Positions 1-5,238 of a stretch of DNA of 5,279 nt are shown here, one piece after another (positions within the stretch are counted from its first letter, which is position 1; each line of letters begins with the position of its first letter). Source of the stretch: Candidatus Proendomicrobium guianensium (lineage in GTDB: Bacteria > Elusimicrobiota > Endomicrobiia > Endomicrobiales > Endomicrobiaceae); contig WQVR01000074.1 in the NCBI GenBank assembly GCA_009785775.1, positions 1 through 5,279 on the forward strand, given 5' to 3'. The translations under genes were made by a program, and so were the position numbers. The notes beneath the pieces are model-generated. The model searched no databases. It was not told the DNA's origin and was given only the letters and a program-made list of their open reading frames with translations.

Positions 1-632
1 CGCGTACTTAAGGCCTGAATATTGCAAAAGCCCGCAAAGCCTAACGGCGTAATTGCAGCTTCAGAGCCGCCTGTTATTATAACGTCTGCGTCGCCTGCAC
101 GCAGCATTCTAAGCGCGTCGCCGATAGCATGGTTAGCCGAAGCGCAAGCGCTTGTAACGGCATAGTTAACGCCTGTAAAACCATACTCCATAGCAATTTC
201 ACCGGGAAGCATATTGGTTATTATCATAGGAATTAAAAAAGGGCTTACGCGCTGCGCGCCTTTTGTAAGCATTTTTTCTACTTCCTCTTCAATAACTTCA
301 AGGCCCCCAATGCCCGTGCCTGTGATAACGCCTATTCTTGTCAGGTCTTCTTTAGACACGTCAAGCCCTGCGTCTTCTATCGCCATTTTCGCGGCAGCAA
401 AACCGTACTTTGTAAAACCGGCCATGCGGCGGCCGCGTTTTTTGTCGGTATAATTTTCAATATTGAAATTTTTTACTTCGGCGCAAAACTTTGTGCTATA
501 GTTTGTTAAATCAAACTTTGTAAGCAAGTTAGCGCCGGACTTTCCTTCGCGCAAACCTTTGGCAAATTCGTCAAGCCCGATACCTATGGGCGTTACAGCA
601 CCCATACCGGTAATAACTATTCGTTTTTTCAT
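1..632 (-). CDS. fabF: 3-oxoacyl-ACP synthase II (KAS II), N-terminal 210 residues; C-terminus outside window
   Basis: FabF is the cytoplasmic elongating condensing enzyme. It joins acyl-ACP and malonyl-ACP to give 3-oxoacyl-ACP plus CO2. Translating the minus strand from the ATG at 632-630 gives 210 residues with no stop, starting MKKRIVITGMGAVTPIG, the typical KAS I/II N-terminus. The nucleophile is Cys163 in TSACASANHAIGD (codon at 144-146), the same number as in E. coli FabF. GTGIGGLE (about 105-112) and ITGGSEA (about 186-192) are further family motifs. The catalytic His pair and the rest of the thiolase fold lie beyond position 1. It follows acpP after a 104-base spacer, the usual position of fabF. 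The ribosome site is weak: an AGG at 645-643, ten bases from the ATG, and an AGGA further up. KAS II is favoured over KAS I because of the acpP-fabF adjacency and the motif style. Confidence 0.96.
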   Translation of the reverse strand, partial: MKKRIVITGMGAVTPIGIGLDEFAKGLREGKSGANLLTKFDLTNYSTKFCAEVKNFNIENYTDKKRGRRMAGFTKYGFAAAKMAIEDAGLDVSKEDLTRIGVITGTGIGGLEVIEEEVEKMLTKGAQRVSPFLIPMIITNMLPGEIAMEYGFTGVNYAVTSACASANHAIGDALRMLRAGDADVIITGGSEAAITPLGFAGFCNIQALST

Positions 633-650
633 TTAATATAAACCTGTTTT

Positions 651-663
651 CCTAAAATTTAGG
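651..663. repeat. 13-base AT-rich palindrome just upstream of fabF
   Basis: CCTAAA and TTTAGG flank one central A on the plus strand, a perfect 6-bp dyad. With a one-base centre it cannot fold as an RNA hairpin, so if functional it would act as a DNA-binding site. It lies 19-31 bases upstream of the fabF ATG, between the large hairpin at 667-698 and the weak ribosome site. A short AT-rich dyad can easily arise by chance. Confidence 0.35.
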
Positions 664-666
664 TAC

Positions 667-698
667 CGTTTGCGCGGGGCATATACTCCGCGCAAACG
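667..698 (-). repeat. Strong GC-rich inverted repeat (11-bp stem, 10-base loop) between acpP and fabF
   Basis: The arms 667-677 (CGTTTGCGCGG) and 688-698 (CCGCGCAAACG) are perfectly complementary. Eight of the 11 pairs are G-C and the loop is ten bases. In the mRNA the hairpin begins 38 bases after the acpP stop codon and ends 34 bases before the fabF start. What follows is GTACCTAAATTTTAGG, which has only a four-base U stretch not adjacent to the stem, so it is not a canonical intrinsic terminator. I infer a role in protecting or processing the acpP message 3' end, or in partly attenuating fabF. That would fit the general need for far more ACP than KAS II. Confidence 0.75.
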
Positions 699-736
699 AA
701 ACACCGAAACCTAATACAACTAAAAAATCTTTTGTT

Positions 737-976
737 TTACTTCGGAAGATGATTCTTTATGTATTCCATTGCCATTCCGACGGACTGAATTTTTTCAGCT
801 TCTTCGTCTGGAATTTCAATGCCGAATTCTTCTTCAAAAGCCATTACAAGCTCTACGGTGTCTAAGCTGTCTGCGCCTAAATCGTTAACAAAGCTTGCGC
901 CTGGCACAACTTCAGCGGGATCTGCGCCTAGTTGCTCAACTATAATTTCTTTTACTCTGGATTCTACATCTGCCAT
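737..976 (-). CDS. acpP: Acyl carrier protein
   Basis: ACP carries growing acyl chains on a phosphopantetheine arm and is the substrate of FabD, FabH, FabG, FabF and PlsX. The product is 79 residues, very acidic, with the signature DLGADSLDTVELVMAFEE. The Ser in DSL, residue 37 from the start chosen here, is the 4'-phosphopantetheine attachment site. The rest matches the four-helix ACP fold and ends IKNHLPK. Two in-frame ATGs are possible, at 982-980 and 976-974. I choose the second because the purine-rich ribosome site AAGGGGG (991-985) is eight bases from it but only two from the first, and because MADVESRVKEIIVEQLG is a typical ACP N-terminus. The upstream start would add only Met-Lys. The gene sits between fabG and fabF with spacers of about 110 and 104 bases, each holding inverted repeats, which suggests separately tuned expression. 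Confidence 0.97.
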   Translation of the reverse strand: MADVESRVKEIIVEQLGADPAEVVPGASFVNDLGADSLDTVELVMAFEEEFGIEIPDEEAEKIQSVGMAMEYIKNHLPK

Positions 977-984
977 TTTCATGT

Positions 985-991
985 CCCCCTT
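985..991 (-). promoter_or_regulatory. Shine-Dalgarno of acpP, deciding its start
   Basis: The minus strand reads AAGGGGG here. It is eight bases from the ATG at 976-974 and two bases from the ATG at 982-980. Normal spacing is roughly 5-9 bases, so the site supports the downstream start and a 79-residue ACP. Confidence 0.75.
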
Positions 992-999
992 GGGTTAAT

Positions 1000-1019
1000 A
1001 AAGACTTCTTAAAGCCTTT
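1000..1019 (-). repeat. Inverted repeat in the acpP 5' leader
   Basis: On the transcript, AAAGGCTT pairs with AAGTCTTT across a TAAG loop. This gives an eight-base-pair stem with one G-U pair. It ends eight bases before the acpP ribosome site, so folding could affect translation of acpP. The stem is AT-rich and only moderately stable, and no U-tract follows it, so it is not a terminator. Confidence 0.45.
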
Positions 1020-1032
1020 TTTATTTGTGTGC

Positions 1033-1047
1033 TACTAAGTTTTAGTA
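1033..1047 (-). repeat. Small AT-rich dyad TACTAA-N3-TTAGTA in the fabG-acpP spacer
   Basis: The arms TACTAA (1033-1038) and TTAGTA (1042-1047) form a six-base-pair dyad around three bases. A second overlapping dyad, AGTA-AG-TACT, runs from 1044 to 1053. The words recall half-sites of FapR-type lipid regulators, but their order is inverted relative to the known FapR box, so no regulator is assigned. Confidence 0.35.
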
Positions 1048-1075
1048 AGTACTGCAGAACGCTGTTTATGTTATT

Positions 1076-1088
1076 GTGCCTTAGGCAC
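1076..1088 (-). repeat. Short GC hairpin directly after the fabG stop codon
   Basis: Right after the fabG TAA (1091-1089) the transcript reads GTGCC-TAA-GGCAC. This is a five-base-pair stem with a three-base loop and no bases between stop codon and stem. AATAACAT follows rather than a U-tract. It could mark the 3' end of the fabG coding segment or a processing site; the stem is too short to be a terminator. Confidence 0.4.
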
Positions 1089-1832
1089 TTACATGTACAT
1101 TCCGCCGTTAACTGAAATTACCTGACCCGTAATATAGCTGGATTCAGGCCCCGCTAAAAATATTGCGGCATTAGAAATATCTTCAACTTCTCCCAGGCGC
1201 CCTAATGGTATTTGCTGGGAAAGTTTTTGTTTAACGTCTTCTGAAAGAGCGTCTGTCATGGCTGTGCGGATAAACCCGGGGGCTATTGCATTAACCAAAA
1301 CATTGCGGCTTGAAAATTCGCGCGCGCAGGTTTTTGTTAAAGCTACTACGCCGCCTTTCGACGCCGAATAGTTAGCCTGACCCGCATTGCCCATAAGCCC
1401 CACAACCGAAGTTATGTTTATTATGCGCCCGCTGCGCTGTTTAAACATTGCTTTTGTAACCGCTTTTGTGCAGTTAAAAACGCCTTTTAAATTAACGCTT
1501 ATTACGGCATCCCATTCTTCTTCAGTCATCCTTAAAATAAGGTTATCTTTGGTAATGCCGGCATTGTTGATAAGTATATTAATTTGGCTGAATTTGTCAA
1601 GCGTTTTTGCCATTAAATTTTCACATTCTGACAACTTAGAAACATTTGCCGCCACAGACAAAGTTTCAACATTATATTTAGCTTTTATTTCGTCTGCGGT
1701 GGCTTGGGATACTTCGGCGGAAATGTCAGATATTACGATATTAGCGCCTTGTGCGGCAAAAGCCTCTGCTATGGATTTACCTATACCGCGTGCAGAACCT
1801 GTGATTACTGCTGTTTGACCTTTAAGTTTCAT
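1089..1832 (-). CDS. fabG: 3-oxoacyl-ACP reductase
   Basis: FabG reduces 3-oxoacyl-ACP to (R)-3-hydroxyacyl-ACP, the first reduction of each elongation cycle. The 247-residue product is a full-length classical short-chain dehydrogenase with a Rossmann fold. Visible motifs are the nucleotide loop TGSARGIG (11-18), NNAG (89-92), and the catalytic tetrad Asn114, Ser142, Tyr155 and Lys159 (YSASK, 155-159). APGFIRTAMT (184-193) is the substrate-side loop, and it ends with the family's typical GQVISVNGG. The start at 1832-1830 is supported by AGGAG (1843-1839) six bases upstream. Position in the fab cluster makes FabG much more likely than another SDR reductase. The cofactor signal is mixed: Asp36 closes the second beta strand (VISDIS), as in NAD(H)-using SDRs, whereas Arg15 in the glycine loop is typical of NADPH-using FabG. 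It is preceded and followed by structured spacers of about 100 bases. Confidence 0.97.
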   Translation of the reverse strand: MKLKGQTAVITGSARGIGKSIAEAFAAQGANIVISDISAEVSQATADEIKAKYNVETLSVAANVSKLSECENLMAKTLDKFSQINILINNAGITKDNLILRMTEEEWDAVISVNLKGVFNCTKAVTKAMFKQRSGRIINITSVVGLMGNAGQANYSASKGGVVALTKTCAREFSSRNVLVNAIAPGFIRTAMTDALSEDVKQKLSQQIPLGRLGEVEDISNAAIFLAGPESSYITGQVISVNGGMYM

Positions 1833-1853
1833 TTTTAACTCCTGCTGCTTGTC

Positions 1854-1904
1854 TTTTAAGTTTATGCTTTCTCGCGCCGCTATGCGCGTCGCCTAAACTT
1901 AAAA
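1854..1904 (-). repeat. Nested stem-loop: 11-bp AT-rich outer stem, 5-bp CGCGC inner stem, between fabD and fabG
   Basis: TTTTAAGTTTA (1854-1864) and TAAACTTAAAA (1894-1904) are perfect reverse complements. Inside, CGCGC (1873-1877) pairs with GCGCG (1884-1888) around a six-base loop, leaving an asymmetric internal loop between the two stems. In the mRNA the element lies wholly in the 97-base fabD-fabG spacer and ends 11 bases before the fabG AGGAG. Being symmetric at its outer ends, it could act as RNA structure or as a DNA palindrome. It may be a miniature palindromic intergenic repeat, which only whole-genome comparison could show. Confidence 0.7.
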
Positions 1905-1917
1905 TACTTCGCAGTAT
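1904..1917 (-). repeat. Small hairpin with GCGA tetraloop after fabD
   Basis: On the transcript ATACT (1917-1913) pairs with AGTAT (1908-1904) around GCGA, a loop of the stable GNRA class. TTT follows and the last stem base is shared with the next structure at 1854-1904, so the two folds compete at one base. It starts 12 bases after the fabD stop codon. The stem is too short and AT-rich for a confident terminator. Confidence 0.4.
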
Positions 1918-1929
1918 ATATTTTATTAT

Positions 1930-2871
1930 TTATATTACGCCTAATTCTTGAACTGCTTTTTCTAAGCTTGCTTTATCTTCTATATTTATTACTTTTTTGG
2001 TTTTGTCTATACGGCGCATTAGCCCTGATAAAACGCGCCCGGGGCCTATTTCTATAAATAATTCTGCACCCGAGTCCGCTAAGGTTTTTATGGATTGTTC
2101 CCACTTTACGGAACTTTTTATCTGGCTTACTAACTTATCTTTTATAACAGAAGCGTCTTTTGTCATAGTAGCGTCACAGTTTGTTACAACGCCGAATTCA
2201 GGCACTGAAAGCTCTGCTGTGGCAAGGCGCTCTTTCATCATATCTGCCGCAGGGTTCATAAGAGAACTATGAAAAGGACCGGAAACGCTTAAAGGCACAA
2301 CCTTTGTTGCTTTTGCTTGTGTAGCAAGTTCCATAGCTTTTGCTACGGCTTCGTTTGTACCTGCTATAACAATTTGCCCCGGTGAATTAAAGTTTACCGC
2401 CTCACACACGCCAACCGCGCTTGCCGTTTTGCAAATATCTTCAACTATGTTATTTTCCAATCCCAGTATTGCCGCCATTGTACCGGGGTTTGCTTCGGAA
2501 GCTTGTTGTATATATTGCCCGCGGGCGCTTACAAGGTCTAACCCCGTTTTAAAATCAAAAAAACCTGCCGCGCATAATGCTGAGTATTCGCCAAGCGAAT
2601 GTCCTGCTGAAGCAATAATTTCAAGTTTAATATTGGCAGAGTTTAACGCTTCTTTCAAAGCTTCGTATGCCGCCATACTTACTGTAAATATTGCAGGCTG
2701 GGTATATTTTGTAATTTTAAGCGTTTCTTCGGGACCTTCAAAAATTATGGTTTTAAGTTCTTGTGGTATTGCGTCTATTATCGCTTTGGCGGCCGGGGAA
2801 TTGTCGTAAAGTTCCCTGCCCATGCCTACATATTGCGAACCCTGTCCGGGAAATAGTAGTGCTATTTTCAT
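1930..2871 (-). CDS. fabD: Malonyl-CoA:ACP transacylase
   Basis: FabD transfers the malonyl group from malonyl-CoA to holo-ACP, supplying the extender for FabH and FabF. The 313-residue product is of normal family length and starts with MKIALLFPGQGSQ. The nucleophile is Ser92 in GHSLGEYSA (90-98), partnered by His201 in SGPFHS (197-202). Gln11, Arg117 (SARGQY) and Gln250 also fall at the positions known from E. coli FabD, so both the acyltransferase core and the small ferredoxin-like subdomain look intact. The conserved EIGPGRVLSGLMRR (274-287) is present near the C-terminus. The ATG at 2871-2869 has GGAG (2880-2877) five bases upstream, inside a 13-base gap after fabH, so the two genes are almost certainly co-transcribed. 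A long structured spacer follows before fabG. Confidence 0.98.
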   Translation of the reverse strand: MKIALLFPGQGSQYVGMGRELYDNSPAAKAIIDAIPQELKTIIFEGPEETLKITKYTQPAIFTVSMAAYEALKEALNSANIKLEIIASAGHSLGEYSALCAAGFFDFKTGLDLVSARGQYIQQASEANPGTMAAILGLENNIVEDICKTASAVGVCEAVNFNSPGQIVIAGTNEAVAKAMELATQAKATKVVPLSVSGPFHSSLMNPAADMMKERLATAELSVPEFGVVTNCDATMTKDASVIKDKLVSQIKSSVKWEQSIKTLADSGAELFIEIGPGRVLSGLMRRIDKTKKVINIEDKASLEKAVQELGVI

Positions 2872-2884
2872 ATTTTCTCCAAAA

Positions 2885-3874
2885 TTAAAGTTTTATGACG
2901 GCGCTTCCCCACGTAAACCCACCGCCAAAAGCAATAAGTTCTACAATGTCGCCGGTTTTAAGGCGGCCTGTTTTTATTGCTTCGTCTAGCGCGGTAATTG
3001 TGGTAGCTGCCGAAACATTACCCGTTTTTTGTAAATTAATGCCTATTCTTTCAAGCGGCATATTAAGTTTTTTTGCTACCGCTTCTATAATGCGCATATT
3101 TGCCTGATGCGGTATAAACAGGGCAACGTCGTCCGGTTTAAGCCCTGCGCGTTCAAGCCCGATTTCAGCGGCTTCAAACATTTTTGTAACGGCAACTTTA
3201 AAAACTTCTTTGCCCTGCATTTTTATGGTATGCATTTTATTATTTACAGTTTCTGCGCTTGCAGGCGTTAATGACCCGCCCGCAGGAAGATTTAAAAGGT
3301 CTGCATAGGAACCGTCTGCGCCTAAATAAGTTGACAATACCGCGCTTTCGCCCTCGGCAGCAGCCAGCACCATTGCGCCCGCGCCGTCGCCGAATAATAC
3401 GCAAGTGTTACGGTCTGTCCAGTCTGTAATTTTTGTAAGCGTTTCAGCGCCGACAAGCAAAACATTTTTATACATTCCGGACTCTATAAAAGCTTTAGCC
3501 GTAGAAAGTGCGTATATAAAGCCCGTGCAAGCCGCAAGCAAGTCAAACGCGGCCGCTTTTGAAGCGCCGAGCTTTGTTTGAAGCATGCACGCCGTAGACG
3601 GAAACATCATATCGGGCGTAACAGTAGCTACAATTATAAGTTCTATATCTTGGGGGCTAAGCCCCGCTTTTTTTAAAGCATCTTTGGAAGCTTCTAACGC
3701 TAAATCGCTTGTTGCCTGATTTTGCGCGGCTACGCGCCGTTCTTTAATACCCGTGCGCGTTATTATCCATTCGTCAGAGGTGTCTACAATTTTTGCAAGG
3801 TCTGCATTAGTTAATACCTTCTCGGGAAAGTATGACCCCGTTGAAAGTATTTTGACGCCGATTTTTTTGTTCAT
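2885..3874 (-). CDS. fabH: 3-oxoacyl-ACP synthase III (KAS III)
   Basis: FabH starts fatty-acid synthesis by condensing an acyl-CoA primer with malonyl-ACP. The 329-residue product has the full KAS III set: Cys116 in LLAACTGFIYAL (113-124), His256 in IPHQAN (254-259) and Asn286 in TGNVSAAT (284-291), with FGDGAGA (161-167) and a C-terminal FGGGFTWGSA. Phe91 in MFPSTA aligns with E. coli Phe87, which lines the primer pocket. That is compatible with acetyl-CoA priming but does not exclude branched primers. The start at 3874-3872 is supported by AGGA (3884-3881), six bases upstream and lying within the last plsX codons. Only three bases separate it from the plsX stop, so translational coupling to plsX is likely. 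Confidence 0.98.
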   Translation of the reverse strand: MNKKIGVKILSTGSYFPEKVLTNADLAKIVDTSDEWIITRTGIKERRVAAQNQATSDLALEASKDALKKAGLSPQDIELIIVATVTPDMMFPSTACMLQTKLGASKAAAFDLLAACTGFIYALSTAKAFIESGMYKNVLLVGAETLTKITDWTDRNTCVLFGDGAGAMVLAAAEGESAVLSTYLGADGSYADLLNLPAGGSLTPASAETVNNKMHTIKMQGKEVFKVAVTKMFEAAEIGLERAGLKPDDVALFIPHQANMRIIEAVAKKLNMPLERIGINLQKTGNVSAATTITALDEAIKTGRLKTGDIVELIAFGGGFTWGSAVIKL

Positions 3875-3877
3875 TGA

Positions 3878-4921
3878 TTATCCTGCCAGATCGGGGTTAG
3901 CCGTATTAAAATTTGCTATCTCTTCTTTTATTTCGCTTGTAACGTTTTTAGATACTGCGCGCGCGGTTGTAAAAATAGCGTTTTTTACCGCCTTAGAGCC
4001 TGATGAACCATGCCCTATAATGCATACGCCGTTAACGCCAAGTAGCGGCGCGCCGCCTACTTCTTCAGGGTCTATTTTTTTTCTAAGGCCTTTTAAGGCA
4101 AGCCATATAAAAGGAAGCGCCGCCCAAACCATAGGATGTTTTTTTAGAGCTTTTTTTATAAGCGTAAACAGCATGCGTCCCAAGCCTTCGCCAAATTTTA
4201 GTATAACGTTTCCGACAAAACCGTCGCACACGGCAACGTCAACATTGCTTTTTGGTATGTCGCGGCCTTCAATATTGCCTATAAAATTTAATGAGCTCTT
4301 TTTTAAAACAGGGTAGGTAGCAAGGGTAAGTTCATTGCCTTTGGTTTCTTCTTCCCCTATAGAAACAAGCCCCACGCGCGGGTTTTGTATGCCCATAACT
4401 TTTTGCGCGTAAATACTGCCCATAATGCCAAACTGCAGTAAGTGTATTGGTTTACAGTCGGCGTTGGCGCCGACGTCTAGTATAAGGCAACGCCCGTCTT
4501 GGGTGGGAAATTCGGTAGAAATTGCGGGTCTGTGAACGCCGTCTATACGCTTCATATGTAAAAGCGCGGCTGTCATTACAGCGCCCGAGTTGCCCATAGA
4601 AACAAAAGCGTCGGCATTTTTTTCGCCGACAAGTTTTGCGCCTATAACAATTGAAGAGTCTTTTTTATTACGCACGGCTTGCGCGGGATGGTCGTGCATG
4701 TCTATAACTTCGCCGGCATTAACAATTTCTAAATTTTGCGCCGGAATTTTTATTTTATATTTTTTTTCGTACTTGGCAAGTTCTTCTTTTAAAAGTTTTT
4801 CGGGGCCTATAAGCAAAACTTTTATTTTACTTGAGGGCTTTTGTTTAAACGCAAGCACAGCGCCTTCAACATTAATTGAAGGTGCATTGTCTCCGCCCAT
4901 GGCATCAAGCGCTATTTTCAT
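3878..4921 (-). CDS. plsX: Phosphate acyltransferase (acyl-ACP:phosphate transacylase)
   Basis: PlsX converts acyl-ACP and inorganic phosphate to acyl-phosphate, the donor used by membrane-bound PlsY to acylate glycerol-3-phosphate. It is a peripheral membrane enzyme that links fatty-acid synthesis to phospholipid. The 347-residue product has the family's motifs in order: DAMGGD (6-11), MGNSGA (109-114), LDVGANAD (148-155), SIGEEETKGNEL (187-198), GNIEGRDI (215-222), CDGFVGNV (232-239) and GVNGVCIIGHGSS (295-307). A hydrophobic, basic-flanked stretch (about 262-282) is where the family carries its membrane-contacting helical hairpin. The ATG at 4921-4919 gives the canonical start. It has no clear Shine-Dalgarno, only GGGCGG about 12 bases upstream, unlike its neighbours. 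Coupling to rpmF, 33 bases upstream, may matter. The stop lies three bases before fabH. Confidence 0.98.
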   Translation of the reverse strand: MKIALDAMGGDNAPSINVEGAVLAFKQKPSSKIKVLLIGPEKLLKEELAKYEKKYKIKIPAQNLEIVNAGEVIDMHDHPAQAVRNKKDSSIVIGAKLVGEKNADAFVSMGNSGAVMTAALLHMKRIDGVHRPAISTEFPTQDGRCLILDVGANADCKPIHLLQFGIMGSIYAQKVMGIQNPRVGLVSIGEEETKGNELTLATYPVLKKSSLNFIGNIEGRDIPKSNVDVAVCDGFVGNVILKFGEGLGRMLFTLIKKALKKHPMVWAALPFIWLALKGLRKKIDPEEVGGAPLLGVNGVCIIGHGSSGSKAVKNAIFTTARAVSKNVTSEIKEEIANFNTANPDLAG

Positions 4922-4927
4922 TTTACA

Positions 4928-4956
4928 AGTACCGCCCGTAGAGTATAACCCGTACT
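4928..4956 (-). repeat. Weak inverted and direct repeats in the rpmF-plsX gap
   Basis: AGTAC (4928-4932) and GTACT (4952-4956) are inverted with 19 bases between them. Two copies of CCCGTA (4935-4940 and 4949-4954) lie 14 bases apart. The gap supplies the leader of plsX, which lacks a good ribosome site. Each repeat is short enough to be chance. A lone TATACT on the minus strand (4947-4942) resembles a -10 box but has no -35 partner. Confidence 0.25.
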
Positions 4957-5179
4957 ACTTAGATTCTTGTTGCTGGCCGTCTTGGGTTTTTGCTTTTTTT
5001 TCTTTTCTTGCCACTATAAGTTCATTGTTATAAAAACCGCACGAAGGGCAAACCCTGTGAGGCATTTTTGGCGCCTTACAGTTAGGGCAACCGGACGAAT
5101 TTAAAGCGTCTATTTTTGAATTCGCAGAGCGTCTGGAATCTCTGCGGTGGGGCGTGTGTTTTCTTTTTGGATTTGGCAT
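4955..5179 (-). CDS. rpmF: 50S ribosomal protein L32, four-cysteine form
   Basis: L32 is a small zinc-ribbon protein of the large ribosomal subunit. The product is 74 residues. It has the family's basic N-terminus (MPNPKRKHTPHRRDSRRS) and then Cys31 and Cys34 (CPNC) paired with Cys44 and Cys47 (CPSC), with the typical MPHRVCPSCGFYNN between and after. All four zinc ligands are present, so this is the zinc-binding C+ form. A tail after about residue 60 (KKAKTQDGQQQESK) is rich in Lys and Gln and is longer than in many short L32 proteins. The ATG at 5179-5177 has AGGGAG (5194-5189) nine bases upstream. The stop is TAG, while the other complete genes here use TAA. As usual in bacteria, rpmF heads the plsX-fab cluster. 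Confidence 0.97.
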   Translation of the reverse strand: MPNPKRKHTPHRRDSRRSANSKIDALNSSGCPNCKAPKMPHRVCPSCGFYNNELIVARKEKKAKTQDGQQQESK

Positions 5180-5209
5180 TTTTTGCGTCTCCCTATATAT
5201 ATTAGAACT

Positions 5210-5238
5210 TGTATATTTTACTTACCTTATACATTTAA
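5210..5238 (-). promoter_or_regulatory. Possible weak sigma-70-type promoter ahead of rpmF
   Basis: TTAAAT (5238-5233) and TATACA (5215-5210) are separated by 17 bases on the minus strand, matching the -35 and -10 consensus at three and four of six positions. Transcription would start near 5203, giving a leader of about 24 bases that contains the rpmF ribosome site. The region is very AT-rich, so such matches arise easily by chance. It is the best candidate I could find in the 100 bases upstream of rpmF. Confidence 0.2.

Noticed and set aside
214..453. 79-codon plus-strand ORF inside fabF
   Set aside because: It is antisense to the conserved KAS II coding sequence and has Ser/Pro-rich shadow composition.
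667..698. Intrinsic terminator between acpP and fabF
   Set aside because: The stem is strong enough, but no U-tract follows on the minus strand, and fabF is expected to be in the same operon.
1033..1053. FapR operator (TTAGTAC...GTACTAA) in front of acpP
   Set aside because: The half-site words occur but in inverted order and with the wrong spacing, so they do not match the known FapR box.
1387..1818. 143-codon plus-strand ORF opposite fabG
   Set aside because: It is antisense to the fabG coding region, whose motifs are all present on the minus strand. The translation looks like a shadow.
3753..4316. 187-codon plus-strand ORF opposite plsX and fabH
   Set aside because: It spans the plsX-fabH junction antisense to two strongly supported genes, and its translation resembles no family I know and looks like a frame shadow.
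4942..4947. TATACT as the -10 of an internal plsX promoter
   Set aside because: There is no recognisable -35 hexamer at 16-18 bases, and the rpmF coding region occupies that position.
4590..5033. 147-codon plus-strand ORF opposite plsX and rpmF
   Set aside because: It overlaps two clear minus-strand genes and their gap, with no supporting motif.
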